Assembly (NCBI GenBank): GCA_902574995.1
Contig: CACGPP010000009.1
Location: 1 to 37,289, forward strand
Direction of reading: 5' to 3'
DNA length: 37,289 bases
From: an uncultured Alphaproteobacteria bacterium
Lineage (GTDB): Bacteria; Pseudomonadota; Alphaproteobacteria; HIMB59
The notes beneath the pieces were generated by a model that was given only the letters and a program-made list of their open reading frames with translations, did not search any database and was not told where the DNA came from. The translations under genes and the position numbers were made by a program. Positions 9,218 through 17,759 of the stretch are shown piece by piece; within the stretch, counting starts at the first letter, position 1; each line of letters begins with the position of its first letter.

Positions 9218-9736
9218 TTAATCGCTCAAAGAACTTAGCCATTTAATTAAATCGGCTCTATCTTGGTCTTTTTTTATACCATTATAATTCATTTTTGTTC
9301 CAACTATATACTTTTTAGGTTTTAACAAAAATTTGTTTAACTCTTCAACATTCCAATCACCACCAAATTCTACTAAAGCACCAGAATACGCAAAACCTTC
9401 CATAGACCCCTTTGATCTATTTACTATTCCCCACATAGCAGGACCTACTTTGTTTTCTCCACCTTTAACTTGTGTGTGACAAGAGGCACATTTTTTAAAA
9501 ATTTTTTCCCCGTTTTCCATACTTGCTGAAGCTAACATAGGGGTTATTTCAGGAAGAACCTCAAATATATTAACCTCTTCCTTTATTTCTGAAGAGACAC
9601 CACCCTCTGGGACCTCAATTTTATAAGCTAGTTCATCGGGAAACTCTGGATGAATAGCCATATCCGCAACTTTAGAGAAAACAGCAGCTAACAAAAGGGC
9701 GAGGATTATTGCCCCTAGAATTTTATTGGTTTCCAT
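9218..9736 (-). CDS. Membrane-anchored class I cytochrome c (CycM-like)
   Basis: A 172-residue cytochrome. An uncleaved N-terminal membrane anchor (residues 7-24) is followed by an acidic linker and a class I cytochrome c domain. The haem site is CASCH (C83, C86, H87), and M149 in GTKMNY is the likely second axial ligand. It resembles the cytochrome c552/CycM proteins that carry electrons from the bc1 complex to cytochrome c oxidase in alphaproteobacteria. It is divergent from kdsB, with 60 bp between; this cytochrome/kdsB/pheA order is seen in many alphaproteobacteria. Confidence 0.9.
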   Translation of the reverse strand: METNKILGAIILALLLAAVFSKVADMAIHPEFPDELAYKIEVPEGGVSSEIKEEVNIFEVLPEITPMLASASMENGEKIFKKCASCHTQVKGGENKVGPAMWGIVNRSKGSMEGFAYSGALVEFGGDWNVEELNKFLLKPKKYIVGTKMNYNGIKKDQDRADLIKWLSSLSD

Positions 9737-9796
9737 ATTTGAAAGAGAAGTCTATGTTTAAAAATATAGCACTTAAAACGGATTTTTGTCGCATTA

Positions 9797-10516
9797 ATGA
9801 ACGATACTATAATAATTATACCAATCAGATTAAAGGCTTCTAGATTTCCAAATAAACCTTTTGCAAAGATTGGAGACTTACCCATGCTGCATTATATTTA
9901 CAAACGTGTATCGGATATCACGGACAATTTATTGTTAGCTATATGTGATCAAGAAGTAAGAGAATACTGCAAAGAAATGAAACTAAAATTTATCATGACA
10001 GACCCTAATCATATGTCTGGTACTGATAGAATTGGAGAGGCAGTAAGAAAACTAGAGGAAATGAAAAAATTTAAATTTGTTATTAATGTTCAGGGAGATA
10101 TGCCATTCATTAGTGCCAATCATTTAAAACTACTAAAAGAGAAATTACTACAATTCCAAATTAGCACTCTAGCGTGCCCATTTATTAACATTGATGAGGC
10201 TAAGAATAGTTCCAAAGTAAAAGTCACAATAGATCAACTAAATTATGTTTCAAATTTTTCGAGAATACTTGATAGCAATTTAAAAATTAATAAAAATGTA
10301 TTTCATCATATTGGAGTGTACGCTTATCATAAGAAATTCTTATTAGATTTCATCTCTATGCCGCCAACTCAAAGAGAGCTTGATGAAAAATTAGAACAAC
10401 TTCGTATAATCGACACCAGTAAAATTGGAATTTCTTTAATAAAAGAAGAGATTTTGGGTGTTGATACAAAAGAGGATTTAGATAGAGTAAATCGGTTAAT
10501 TTTAAAAAATGAGTAA
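9797..10516 (+). CDS. kdsB: 3-deoxy-manno-octulosonate cytidylyltransferase
   Basis: CMP-KDO synthetase, which activates KDO with CTP for lipopolysaccharide inner-core assembly in the cytoplasm. The 239-residue protein begins with the nucleotide-binding segment IIPIRLKASRFPNKPF and carries NVQGDMPF near residue 100 and QLRIIDTSKIGI near residue 200, all family hallmarks. Its end overlaps pheA by 8 bp, so the two are translationally linked despite unrelated pathways. Its presence implies a KDO-containing outer membrane. Confidence 0.93.
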   Translation: MNDTIIIIPIRLKASRFPNKPFAKIGDLPMLHYIYKRVSDITDNLLLAICDQEVREYCKEMKLKFIMTDPNHMSGTDRIGEAVRKLEEMKKFKFVINVQGDMPFISANHLKLLKEKLLQFQISTLACPFINIDEAKNSSKVKVTIDQLNYVSNFSRILDSNLKINKNVFHHIGVYAYHKKFLLDFISMPPTQRELDEKLEQLRIIDTSKIGISLIKEEILGVDTKEDLDRVNRLILKNE

Positions 10517-11348
10517 AAGAATATCTTTCCAAGGAGTTGATGGAGCTTACAGTCAATTGGCTGTAAAAGATTTTTTTTCAGGTGCAGAAACACTTCCATG
10601 CAAAACATTTGAGATTGCTTTGAATGAAGCTGAGTTGGGTAACGTCGATTATGCCATGATTCCGATTGAAAATTCTGCTGCAGGGAGAGTAGCTGATATT
10701 CATCGTTTAATACCCAAGTCTAATTTGCATATAAACTTCGAACATTTTCAAAAAGTTGAACACAAGCTTTTAATTCACCCAGATAGTAAAATCGAAAATA
10801 TTAAAAATATTTTAAGTCACGAACAAGCTTTGGCACAATGTAGTGATAAAATCCAAAAATTAGATTTAAATATTTTGATTGGAGCTGATACTGCTGGCTC
10901 TGCAAAAACTATCTCTGATGAAAAAATACTTGATACTGCCGCAATTGCTTCAAGCTTGGCAGGTAAAACATATGGCTTAAAAGTAATTGATGAGAATTTT
11001 GCAAATTCTTTAAATAACATTACAAGATTCTATGTCATGTCTAAAAACGAAAACTTAGAATTTGACAAAAAAAAGACCTATATATCATCATTTTTATTTT
11101 CCGTAAAAAATACACCGGGTTCTTTATTTAAAGTAATGGGTGGTTTTGCAACAAATAATGTAAATATGATAAAACTTGAGAGTTATAATTATGGAGCTGA
11201 CTTTGTAATAACACAATTTTATTGTGAAATTGAAGGACATCCTGAACAAGATAATACCAAATTTGCTTTAGATGATATGTATCATTACTGCTCAAAGGTT
11301 AGAAAATTAGGAGTTTTTGAAAAATCTCCATATCGGGTAAGACAATAA
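10509..11348 (+). CDS. pheA: Prephenate dehydratase
   Basis: Monofunctional prephenate dehydratase making phenylpyruvate for phenylalanine synthesis. In its 279 residues the catalytic PDT domain runs from FQGVDGAYSQLA (residues 7-18) to the NNITRFYV motif (about 169-176), and an ACT domain follows (TPGSLFKVMGGFATNNVNMI). The ACT domain normally gives phenylalanine feedback inhibition. The usual ESRP motif reads ESYN here, so regulation may differ. There is no chorismate mutase domain. The 4.5S RNA lies next, 37 bp downstream. Confidence 0.93.
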   Translation: MSKRISFQGVDGAYSQLAVKDFFSGAETLPCKTFEIALNEAELGNVDYAMIPIENSAAGRVADIHRLIPKSNLHINFEHFQKVEHKLLIHPDSKIENIKNILSHEQALAQCSDKIQKLDLNILIGADTAGSAKTISDEKILDTAAIASSLAGKTYGLKVIDENFANSLNNITRFYVMSKNENLEFDKKKTYISSFLFSVKNTPGSLFKVMGGFATNNVNMIKLESYNYGADFVITQFYCEIEGHPEQDNTKFALDDMYHYCSKVRKLGVFEKSPYRVRQ

Positions 11349-11385
11349 CTTCATATTTTCATTTAATACTGCTATAAGATAATTT

Positions 11386-11473
11386 GAGAATTACATGGGC
11401 AGTTTTTTATGCCAATCCGGTCAGGTTCGAAAGAAAGCAGCCGTAACATCAAGAATTGGGTCGTGTAATTCTC
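11386..11473 (+). ncRNA. ffs: Signal recognition particle 4.5S RNA
   Basis: The conserved SRP domain IV is seen around 11418-11446: GGTCAG, then a hairpin capped by a GAAA tetraloop (TTCGAAAGAA), then AGCAGCC. The outer ends GAGAATTACA (11386-11395) and TGTAATTCTC (11464-11473) are perfectly complementary and close the long hairpin, giving about 88 nt. The changes around the tetraloop relative to E. coli keep the pairing, which supports a functional RNA. It pairs with the Ffh protein for co-translational membrane targeting. It ends 4 nt before dnaX. A promoter probably lies in 11349-11385 (TATAAG near 11373). Confidence 0.9.
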
Positions 11474-11477
11474 CTAC

Positions 11478-13091
11478 ATGCCTGTAATGAAAAATCAATC
11501 AAAAATCTTAGCATTAAAATATAGACCTTCAAATTTTCAAGATTTGATTGGACAAGAGTATCTGGTTGATACCATCCAAAAATCTATTGAGCTTAATAAA
11601 ATTCCTAATGCATATATTTTCACTGGCATTCGTGGTGTAGGTAAAACAACAACTGCTAGAATTGTAGCTAAAATGTTAAATTGTACAGTTTTTGATAACA
11701 ACAAGAATCCTGATTTAGATAATTGTGAACAAGCTAAAGCTATCACTGAGGATAGACACCCGGATGTCATAGAAATTGATGCTGCGTCGAACACAAGTGT
11801 AGAAAACGCAAGAGATATAATTGAGAACGTAAAATATAATCCAGTTCTTGGAAAATATAAAGTTTATATAGTTGACGAAGTACATATGTTATCTAAAAGT
11901 GCTTTTAATGCACTACTAAAAACCCTTGAGGAGCCACCACCTCACTCAAAATTCATATTTGCAACTACAGAAATATCCAAAGTTCCAATAACAATTCTTT
12001 CTAGATGTCAAAGATTTGATCTGAGACGAGTTGATAAGAGGACTTTATTAAATTTTATAGAGGGTATTGCTGAAAAAGAGGCTATATCGATATCGAAGGA
12101 TGCTTTAAATTTAATTGTAAAGGCTAGTGAAGGTTCAGTTAGGGACTCACTTAGTATACTAGACCAAGCTAATGTATTCAAATCTCAAAAAGAAATTACT
12201 GTAGAAGAAATCATCAACATGCTCGGTTTTGCAAAGCAAACTGATTTATATGAATTATCTAAATATATTTTAGATAACAATCTTCCAAAATTAATAGCTA
12301 TGCTTGATGAAATGTATCAAAGAGGATCAGAGACCACTAAAATTATAGAGGATATGATGAATATAATAAATTGGTCATGTAAATTAAAGATAAATAAAGA
12401 ACTTCTTAATGATGAGTTCTTGACTGAAGAAGATAAAAATTTTGCCTCGTACATTATTCAATTTGACCAAGGTAAGCTTAATATTTTTTGGCAAAGCTTA
12501 ATGAAAGGTTATGATGAAATTAAAATTTCACCTCAACCGCACATAACTTTAGAAATGGTTCTTCTAAGGTGCGCATTCCTATTAAATGATAATCAATCAA
12601 CAGTCTCAGAAGAAAAAAAAAAGTCTGAAATTAATCAAAATATAAGTCAAGCTTCACCTAACCTTGATCAAGTAATTCAAAATAAAGTAAATCAATTACC
12701 AGAGAAGTCTTTAAAAGATAAAATTGATATGCATAATCTTTTTTTTCAATATTATGGAAAAAATTTTTCACCTTTAATGGCAGGAATTATTATGGAAAAT
12801 ATTCAAGTAGTTGAATTCTCAGAAAAAAATAAAATACTCCATATCAATGTAATTGATAAAAATTTTAATGGAAGTGAAGAGCTATATAAAAATATTATGA
12901 CTGAATATGAGCTTGAGGTCACTGAGAAAAAAGAAATAACAACTATAGAAAAAATTAAGTCTCTATATAAACAAGAGTTAATTGAGCAAGAAATGAAGAC
13001 TGATGAATTTAAAAAAGTTCTTGCTAAATTTCCTAATGCTAAGATTATAGATGTTGAAGAATTAGAAAGAGGTGACGAAAATGATGGGTAA
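11478..13091 (+). CDS. dnaX: DNA polymerase III subunits gamma/tau
   Basis: Clamp-loader ATPase, 537 residues. Walker A (GVGKTTTAR) is near residues 53-61, Walker B within VYIVDEVHML, and the arginine-finger SRC motif in LSRCQRFDLRR. The zinc module is degenerate: C69 and C83 remain, but the two middle cysteines of the usual CxxC cluster are missing. A ten-A run at 12613-12622 contains the heptamer A AAA AAG in the reading frame; a -1 shift gives one valine codon and then TGA, predicting a gamma-like product of about 383 residues. The gene is followed by ybaB and recR, the standard order. Confidence 0.95.
   Translation: MPVMKNQSKILALKYRPSNFQDLIGQEYLVDTIQKSIELNKIPNAYIFTGIRGVGKTTTARIVAKMLNCTVFDNNKNPDLDNCEQAKAITEDRHPDVIEIDAASNTSVENARDIIENVKYNPVLGKYKVYIVDEVHMLSKSAFNALLKTLEEPPPHSKFIFATTEISKVPITILSRCQRFDLRRVDKRTLLNFIEGIAEKEAISISKDALNLIVKASEGSVRDSLSILDQANVFKSQKEITVEEIINMLGFAKQTDLYELSKYILDNNLPKLIAMLDEMYQRGSETTKIIEDMMNIINWSCKLKINKELLNDEFLTEEDKNFASYIIQFDQGKLNIFWQSLMKGYDEIKISPQPHITLEMVLLRCAFLLNDNQSTVSEEKKKSEINQNISQASPNLDQVIQNKVNQLPEKSLKDKIDMHNLFFQYYGKNFSPLMAGIIMENIQVVEFSEKNKILHINVIDKNFNGSEELYKNIMTEYELEVTEKKEITTIEKIKSLYKQELIEQEMKTDEFKKVLAKFPNAKIIDVEELERGDENDG
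12613..12622 (+). other. Candidate slippage/frameshift site in dnaX
   Basis: A run of ten A with the E. coli-type heptamer A AAA AAG in frame at 12617-12623. After a -1 shift the frame reads AAA GTC TGA, so termination comes one codon later. RNA with 9 or 11 A would also stop early, after 8 codons or 1 codon beyond the run. I see no strong Shine-Dalgarno-like stimulator upstream and no obvious strong stem downstream, so transcriptional slippage is the simpler mechanism. Confidence 0.5.
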
Positions 13092-13407
13092 TATGGGCGG
13101 TATGATGAAAAAAGTCCAAGAAATGCAAACAAAAATGCAGGAAATGCAGAAGGAATTAGAAAATAAAACTGTTGAAGCTGAGTCTGGTGGAGGAATGGTT
13201 AAAATTACAATGAATGGTAAACAAATTGTTCAAACAATTAATATAGATCCATCACTGTTGTCCTCTGATGAGAAAGAAGTTCTTGAGGATTTAATTAAAG
13301 CTGCACTAAATCAAGCAAAAGAAAAAGTTGAGGAAATGTCAGCTGAAGAAATGAAAAAAATAACTGGAGGATTACCATTACCTCCGGGAATGAAGATGCC
13401 TTTTTAA
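13081..13407 (+). CDS. ybaB: YbaB/EbfC nucleoid-associated protein
   Basis: A small DNA-binding protein of the YbaB/EbfC family, dimeric and usually co-encoded with recR. The coiled N-terminal helix (MMKKVQEMQTKMQEMQKELE) is followed by a VEAESGGGMVKITMNG sheet region and the PPGMKMPF tail. I use the ATG at 13081: an AGAGGTG Shine-Dalgarno ends 6 bp before it, whereas a possible GTG at 13072 lies inside that site. It overlaps the end of dnaX by 11 bp. Length is 108 residues. Confidence 0.9.
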   Translation: MMGNMGGMMKKVQEMQTKMQEMQKELENKTVEAESGGGMVKITMNGKQIVQTINIDPSLLSSDEKEVLEDLIKAALNQAKEKVEEMSAEEMKKITGGLPLPPGMKMPF

Positions 13408-13409
13408 AA

Positions 13410-14006
13410 TTGTCACAAGACGAACTTCAAAAATTTATTAATTTAATTTCTAGGTTACCTGGTATAGGGCATCGCTCTGCGCAAAGAATAGCCTTATATT
13501 TGATGAAGAATAAACAAGAATTAATGTTACCTTTAGGAGAGAGTATAAAAGAAACTGCATCTGTGGTAAAAAAATGTACTAATTGTGGAATATTAGATGT
13601 TATTGCTCCGTGTAAAATTTGTTCTTCAGAAAATAGATCAAAAACTACAATATGCATCGTTGAAGATATGGCTGATGTATGGGCATTTGAAAGATCTGGA
13701 TATCATAAAGGTCTTTATCACGTTATTGGCGGGCTTTTATCAGCCTCAAAAAATTTTACAGAACAAGATTTAAATTTAAATAAACTCAAAGAAAGAATTA
13801 TAAACAATCAAGTACAAGAAATTATTCTAGCATTGAGCGCAACAATTGAGGGACAAACTACAGCTTTAGTAATAAAGGATAAACTAGAAAATCATAATAT
13901 TAAAATTACGCAACTCGCATACGGTGTTCCTGTAGGAAGTGAAATTCATTATTTAGATGATAATACCTTAGGAGCAGCTTTAGAGTCGCGTAAAAACTTA
14001 AGCTAA
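13410..14006 (+). CDS. recR: Recombination protein RecR
   Basis: Recombination mediator that works with RecO/RecF to load RecA at gaps. In its 198 residues a helix-hairpin-helix region (RLPGIGHRSAQRIALYL) comes first, then a four-cysteine zinc finger (C56, C59, C68, C71) and a Toprim domain beginning at ICIVEDMADVWA. The start is TTG, 2 bp after ybaB. The zinc finger is intact here, in contrast to that of DnaX. Confidence 0.95.
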   Translation: MSQDELQKFINLISRLPGIGHRSAQRIALYLMKNKQELMLPLGESIKETASVVKKCTNCGILDVIAPCKICSSENRSKTTICIVEDMADVWAFERSGYHKGLYHVIGGLLSASKNFTEQDLNLNKLKERIINNQVQEIILALSATIEGQTTALVIKDKLENHNIKITQLAYGVPVGSEIHYLDDNTLGAALESRKNLS

Positions 14007-14035
14007 TTTAAGCAGAAGCAAAACACTCTAAAAGT

Positions 14036-14065
14036 TTGATTTATTGTTTCTGATAACTGTATAAA
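14036..14065 (+). promoter_or_regulatory. Candidate sigma-70 promoter for def-fmt-truA
   Basis: TTGATT at 14036-14041 and TATAAA at 14060-14065 are separated by 18 bp, in the 73-bp gap between recR and def. The spacing is acceptable and it precedes def by 14 bp. In such AT-rich DNA chance matches are common. Confidence 0.4.
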
Positions 14066-14079
14066 CTATATTAAGTTCT

Positions 14080-14592
14080 ATGTTGAAGCTTATTTATGCA
14101 CCTGATCCCATATTAAAAAAAGAGAGCGTATCTATACCTCAGGTAGACAATCATCATAGAGAACTTATAAAACAAATGTATGAGATTATGTATTCTGCAA
14201 ATGGAGTTGGATTAGCTGCTCCACAGATAGGTTTAAATATTCGCATATTTGTTCTTGATGCAGGCTCTAGAGATGAAGAAAAAAAACCTATCACAATGAT
14301 AAATCCTAAAATTATATCATTACATGAAAATAAAGTGCCTTATGAAGAGGGTTGTTTATCTTTCCCAGAACATTTCGCTGAAATAGACCGTCCTGAAAAA
14401 ATTAAGATAGAGTATCTTGATGAAGACAACTCAAAAAAAAACTCTACATTTACAGGATTTGAATCGAGAATAATACAACATGAATTGGATCACTTAAATG
14501 GTATTTTATTCGTTGACCACTTAAGTCGTTTAAAAAGAGACGTGATTATTAGAAAGATGAGAAAGTATAAAAAAGAAAAAGAAATAATTTAA
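14080..14592 (+). CDS. def: Peptide deformylase
   Basis: Removes the N-terminal formyl group from new proteins. All three metal/active-site motifs are present in 170 residues: GVGLAAPQIG near residue 45, EGCLSFP near residue 90 and QHELDHLNG near residue 133. It ends directly before fmt with no gap, so formylation and deformylation enzymes are co-expressed as in most bacteria. Confidence 0.96.
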   Translation: MLKLIYAPDPILKKESVSIPQVDNHHRELIKQMYEIMYSANGVGLAAPQIGLNIRIFVLDAGSRDEEKKPITMINPKIISLHENKVPYEEGCLSFPEHFAEIDRPEKIKIEYLDEDNSKKNSTFTGFESRIIQHELDHLNGILFVDHLSRLKRDVIIRKMRKYKKEKEII

Positions 14593-15522
14593 ATGAAAAA
14601 ACAACGTGTAGTTTATTTTGGCTCTCCAGAATTTTCTCTTCCACCTCTAAAGACCCTTTATCTTGGTGGATATGATATAGTGGGCATTTATACACAAGAG
14701 CCAAAAAAAAAATTTAGAGGACAAAAAAAATATAACACACCAGTTCAACAATGGGCAGAAAGTCAACTTCTACCTGTTTTTACTCCTAAAATACTTGATG
14801 ATACATCTTTGAGAGAATTTCAATCATTAAAGCCTGATGTCGCAATCCTTTTTGCTTATGGAAAAATAGTTCCATTGAATTGGTTAAACACTCCTTTAAA
14901 TGGTTTTATTAATATACACGCCTCACTTCTACCAAGATGGAGAGGAGCAGCACCTGTTCAAAGAGCTATTGAAAATAATGACAAAGAGACAGGTATTAGT
15001 ATTATCAAAATGAACGATAAAATTGATGAAGGTCCAATTTTAGCCCAGCAGAATATAGAAATTAATGAATTAACTGATGCAAAGCAATTAATTGATCAAA
15101 TTAGTCATGACTCTTGCTCATTATTATACAACACTTTAAAAAAATATTTTTTAGGTCAAATTCAATTAAAAGAACAAGACCATTCACAGTCTACATATGC
15201 AAAAAAAATAGACAAATATGAAACACAAGTAGATTGGGGATTATCTGCAAACATAATTGAAAAAAAAGTAAGAGCTTTTTACCCATCACCGGCAATGTGG
15301 TTTAAATATAAGGGTCAGAGATTTAAAATTTTGAAAGCTAAAATTTCTCACATGCAAGATGATGAGGGTAAGGTAATTAATTTACCTCTAACTATTGCAT
15401 GTAAAAATAACAGTCTAGATATTTTAGAAATTCAAGCTGAAGGTAAGAAATCATTAAACATTGAGGAATTTGTTTTAGGAAATAATCAATTTCAATTAAA
15501 TGAAATAATCGATAATGTCTAA
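14593..15522 (+). CDS. fmt: Methionyl-tRNA formyltransferase
   Basis: Formylates initiator Met-tRNA using 10-formyl-tetrahydrofolate. In the 309-residue protein the catalytic segment HASLLPRWRGAAPVQRAI lies near residue 110, and the C-terminal OB-like tRNA-binding domain begins near residue 205. The start ATG follows the def stop immediately, and the end overlaps truA by 8 bp. Confidence 0.95.
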   Translation: MKKQRVVYFGSPEFSLPPLKTLYLGGYDIVGIYTQEPKKKFRGQKKYNTPVQQWAESQLLPVFTPKILDDTSLREFQSLKPDVAILFAYGKIVPLNWLNTPLNGFINIHASLLPRWRGAAPVQRAIENNDKETGISIIKMNDKIDEGPILAQQNIEINELTDAKQLIDQISHDSCSLLYNTLKKYFLGQIQLKEQDHSQSTYAKKIDKYETQVDWGLSANIIEKKVRAFYPSPAMWFKYKGQRFKILKAKISHMQDDEGKVINLPLTIACKNNSLDILEIQAEGKKSLNIEEFVLGNNQFQLNEIIDNV

Positions 15523-16252
15523 TATAAAACTTACAATAGAATATCATGGTTTACCATATTGTGGTTGGCAATACCAAAAAAATGAGAAAACCGTGCAAGG
15601 TGAAATAGAAAAAGCAATATTTAAATTTTCTGGAGAAAAAAAAACTATTCAAGGTGCAGGAAGAACTGATGCAGGTGTTCATGCTATTGGACAATGCGCT
15701 AATTTTGAATTAGAAAAACAATTTGATGAATATCAAATTTTAAATGGGATTAATTTTCACCTTGGGACCGAAAAGATTAGAGTTACTAAAGTTGAAAATG
15801 TCGATGACAAGTTTAATGCTCGTTTTACTGCTAAAAACAAGACTTATAATTACCAAGTTTTTAATAGTCTAGCCCCATCTGTTATTGAGGACGATTTCAG
15901 TATACATATTCGTCAACCTTTAGACTTAGGTGTAATGCAAGAAGCTATTAAACTGTTTCTTGGCAAACACGATTTTTCATCGTTTAGAGCACAAGGATGT
16001 CAAGCTAATAAACCACTTAGAACTATTAACGAGGCATCAATTGATGTCAAAGGTAATAAAATTATTTTTGTATTTAATGCACAGTCCTTCCTTTATCAAC
16101 AGATTAGAATAATGGTTGGATCTTTATTGGAAGTAGGTTTAAAAAATAAAAATATTAATTGGATAAGGGAATTAATTGAAGCTAAAGATAGAAAGCTAGC
16201 GGGACCAACGGTCCCTTCAAAAGGATTGATTTTAAAGGAGATATCTTATTAA
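15515..16252 (+). CDS. truA: tRNA pseudouridine(38-40) synthase
   Basis: Makes pseudouridine at positions 38-40 of the tRNA anticodon arm. The catalytic aspartate is in GRTDAGVHA near residue 52, and the C-terminal AGPTVPSKGLIL block is typical. At 245 residues it has normal length. It overlaps fmt by 8 bp, and its stop TAA overlaps the proposed ATT start of the next glycosyltransferase. Confidence 0.95.
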   Translation: MSNIKLTIEYHGLPYCGWQYQKNEKTVQGEIEKAIFKFSGEKKTIQGAGRTDAGVHAIGQCANFELEKQFDEYQILNGINFHLGTEKIRVTKVENVDDKFNARFTAKNKTYNYQVFNSLAPSVIEDDFSIHIRQPLDLGVMQEAIKLFLGKHDFSSFRAQGCQANKPLRTINEASIDVKGNKIIFVFNAQSFLYQQIRIMVGSLLEVGLKNKNINWIRELIEAKDRKLAGPTVPSKGLILKEISY

Positions 16253-17297
16253 CATTCTCATATATACACAATGTTTTGCTCCCAAATTAGGTGGCATCGA
16301 GTCTGTAATGACAAATATAGCTCAACATGCATCTAGGACACGAAACAAAGTAACAGTTCTCTCTGATGGGTCTAAACTCTTCTCCTCAGATTTTGACAAT
16401 AAATGTAAGTTTGATATTTACAGATTTGATCAAATCAAGTTTCTTAGAAAAAGAATTAAATTAAGTTTCGCTCAGAACTTTCTAAAAAAAAATAAAATTG
16501 ATATTATTTTTTTTGATAGTTGGAAATCTTTAGAGCTATTTAGTAGCACTACAGATATTAGAAAAATTTGCTTAGCTCATGGAAATGAAATATTAAAATT
16601 AAGTGATAAAAATAGAATTCTAAATTCTTTAAACAAAGCAGATTTAATTATCTACAATTCTCAATTTACAAGAAATAAAACATTTAAAAATTTTAAAATT
16701 CTGAAAAAAATTAATCATAAAATAGTTTATCCAGCTTTTATTAAAAAAATTCCTAAAAACATAAACAATAAAAAAAAATACGATTTATGTACAGTTGCGA
16801 GACTAGAATATAGAAAGGGGCACCATTTAGTATTTGAAGCAATGTCTATACTAAGAAATTATTATAAGATATCGCTTAAATATGCAATTCTTGGAGATGG
16901 ACCAGAATTATCTAGATTGAAGGATCTTGTTATGAAATTGTCACTACAAAAGCAGGTAGACTTCATAGACCACAATATCTCAAGTGAAAAAATTTATAAA
17001 AATTCCTCTGTTCATATAATGCCAACTATAACTGCACCTGAAAGTATTGAGGGCTTTGGAATATCCAATGTTGAAGCCGCTTCTTATGGATTGCCTTGCA
17101 TAGTTAGTAATAGTGGGGGGACTCCAGAGTCAATAGGTAACAATGGTATAATTATAAAAGAAAATGACACCAAACAACTTGTCAAATCAATTATCGACAT
17201 TTTTAAAAAGTATAAAAGCTATAGTAGAAAAAGCTACCTATTCGCAAATAATTTTGAGTCAGGTAAAAAAATAAAAGAGTATTTAAATGCTATCTAA
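16248..17297 (+). CDS. GT4-family glycosyltransferase (probable ATT start)
   Basis: A GT-B glycosyltransferase, family 4/group 1. The first ATG is at 16308, but the frame upstream encodes INILIYTQCFAPKLGGIESV, which is the standard N-terminal donor-fold strand and glycine loop of this family. No ATG, GTG or TTG lies in that stretch. An ATT at 16248 is preceded by AAAGGAG at 16234-16240 with 7 bp spacing, so an AUU start is the best reading (349 residues). The C-terminal part shows CTVARLEYRKGHHLVFEAM, ILGDGPEL and a PESIEGFGISNVEAASYGLP nucleotide-sugar site. The sugar and acceptor are unknown. It follows truA and ends convergently with the peroxiredoxin. Confidence 0.8.
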   Translation: MNILIYTQCFAPKLGGIESVMTNIAQHASRTRNKVTVLSDGSKLFSSDFDNKCKFDIYRFDQIKFLRKRIKLSFAQNFLKKNKIDIIFFDSWKSLELFSSTTDIRKICLAHGNEILKLSDKNRILNSLNKADLIIYNSQFTRNKTFKNFKILKKINHKIVYPAFIKKIPKNINNKKKYDLCTVARLEYRKGHHLVFEAMSILRNYYKISLKYAILGDGPELSRLKDLVMKLSLQKQVDFIDHNISSEKIYKNSSVHIMPTITAPESIEGFGISNVEAASYGLPCIVSNSGGTPESIGNNGIIIKENDTKQLVKSIIDIFKKYKSYSRKSYLFANNFESGKKIKEYLNAI

Positions 17298-17759
17298 AAC
17301 TGACTCATAGCTTGTTTCTTTTAACTCACCTGGCTTATCACAAATTAATTTTTCAACTTTGAGATTATTTATTAGGATAATTGAACGAATAAGTCTTTGC
17401 CCCATAAAGCTTTTTTCATGATTTCTAATTAATTGAGAGGATAATAAAAACTCATTATTTCCATCTGATAAAAATAAAATTTCTGAGTCACCTAACTCTT
17501 TTCTCCACAGATCAAGTACATAAGGATCATTAGTGGTCATGCAACAAATTTGATCAATTTGCTTTTCAGACATTAACTTTTTTGCACCTTTAATAAAAGG
17601 AGGAAGATGTTGTATGTGACATGTTGAAGTAAATGCTCCTGGAACACAAATTATCATTGCTCTTTTTAACTTGAAGTTGTCGTGTAATCTAAAATTTTTT
17701 GTACCATCTACCGAAACAGATCTTAAAGTAACATCAGGAATTAAATCTCCTTGTTTCAA
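17283..17759 (-). CDS. Peroxiredoxin, Prx5-type
   Basis: A 158-residue peroxiredoxin of the Prx5/AhpE-like branch that reduces hydroperoxides. The active-site motif PGAFTSTC is at residues 40-47 with C47 as the peroxidatic cysteine, and TNDPYVLDLWRKEL is the conserved second block. An adjacent Cys-Cys pair near residues 71-72 is unusual. It starts at a TTG overlapping the dapE stop (TTGA), so it is coupled to dapE. The end overlaps the convergent glycosyltransferase gene by 15 bp. Confidence 0.88.
   Translation of the reverse strand: MKQGDLIPDVTLRSVSVDGTKNFRLHDNFKLKRAMIICVPGAFTSTCHIQHLPPFIKGAKKLMSEKQIDQICCMTTNDPYVLDLWRKELGDSEILFLSDGNNEFLLSSQLIRNHEKSFMGQRLIRSIILINNLKVEKLICDKPGELKETSYESVLDSI

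Noticed and set aside
16201-16215. Perfect GGGACC-AAC-GGTCCC hairpin as a terminator or attenuator before the glycosyltransferase
   Set aside because: It lies inside truA in the codons for the conserved AGPTVP segment and has no following T-run, so coding constraint explains it.
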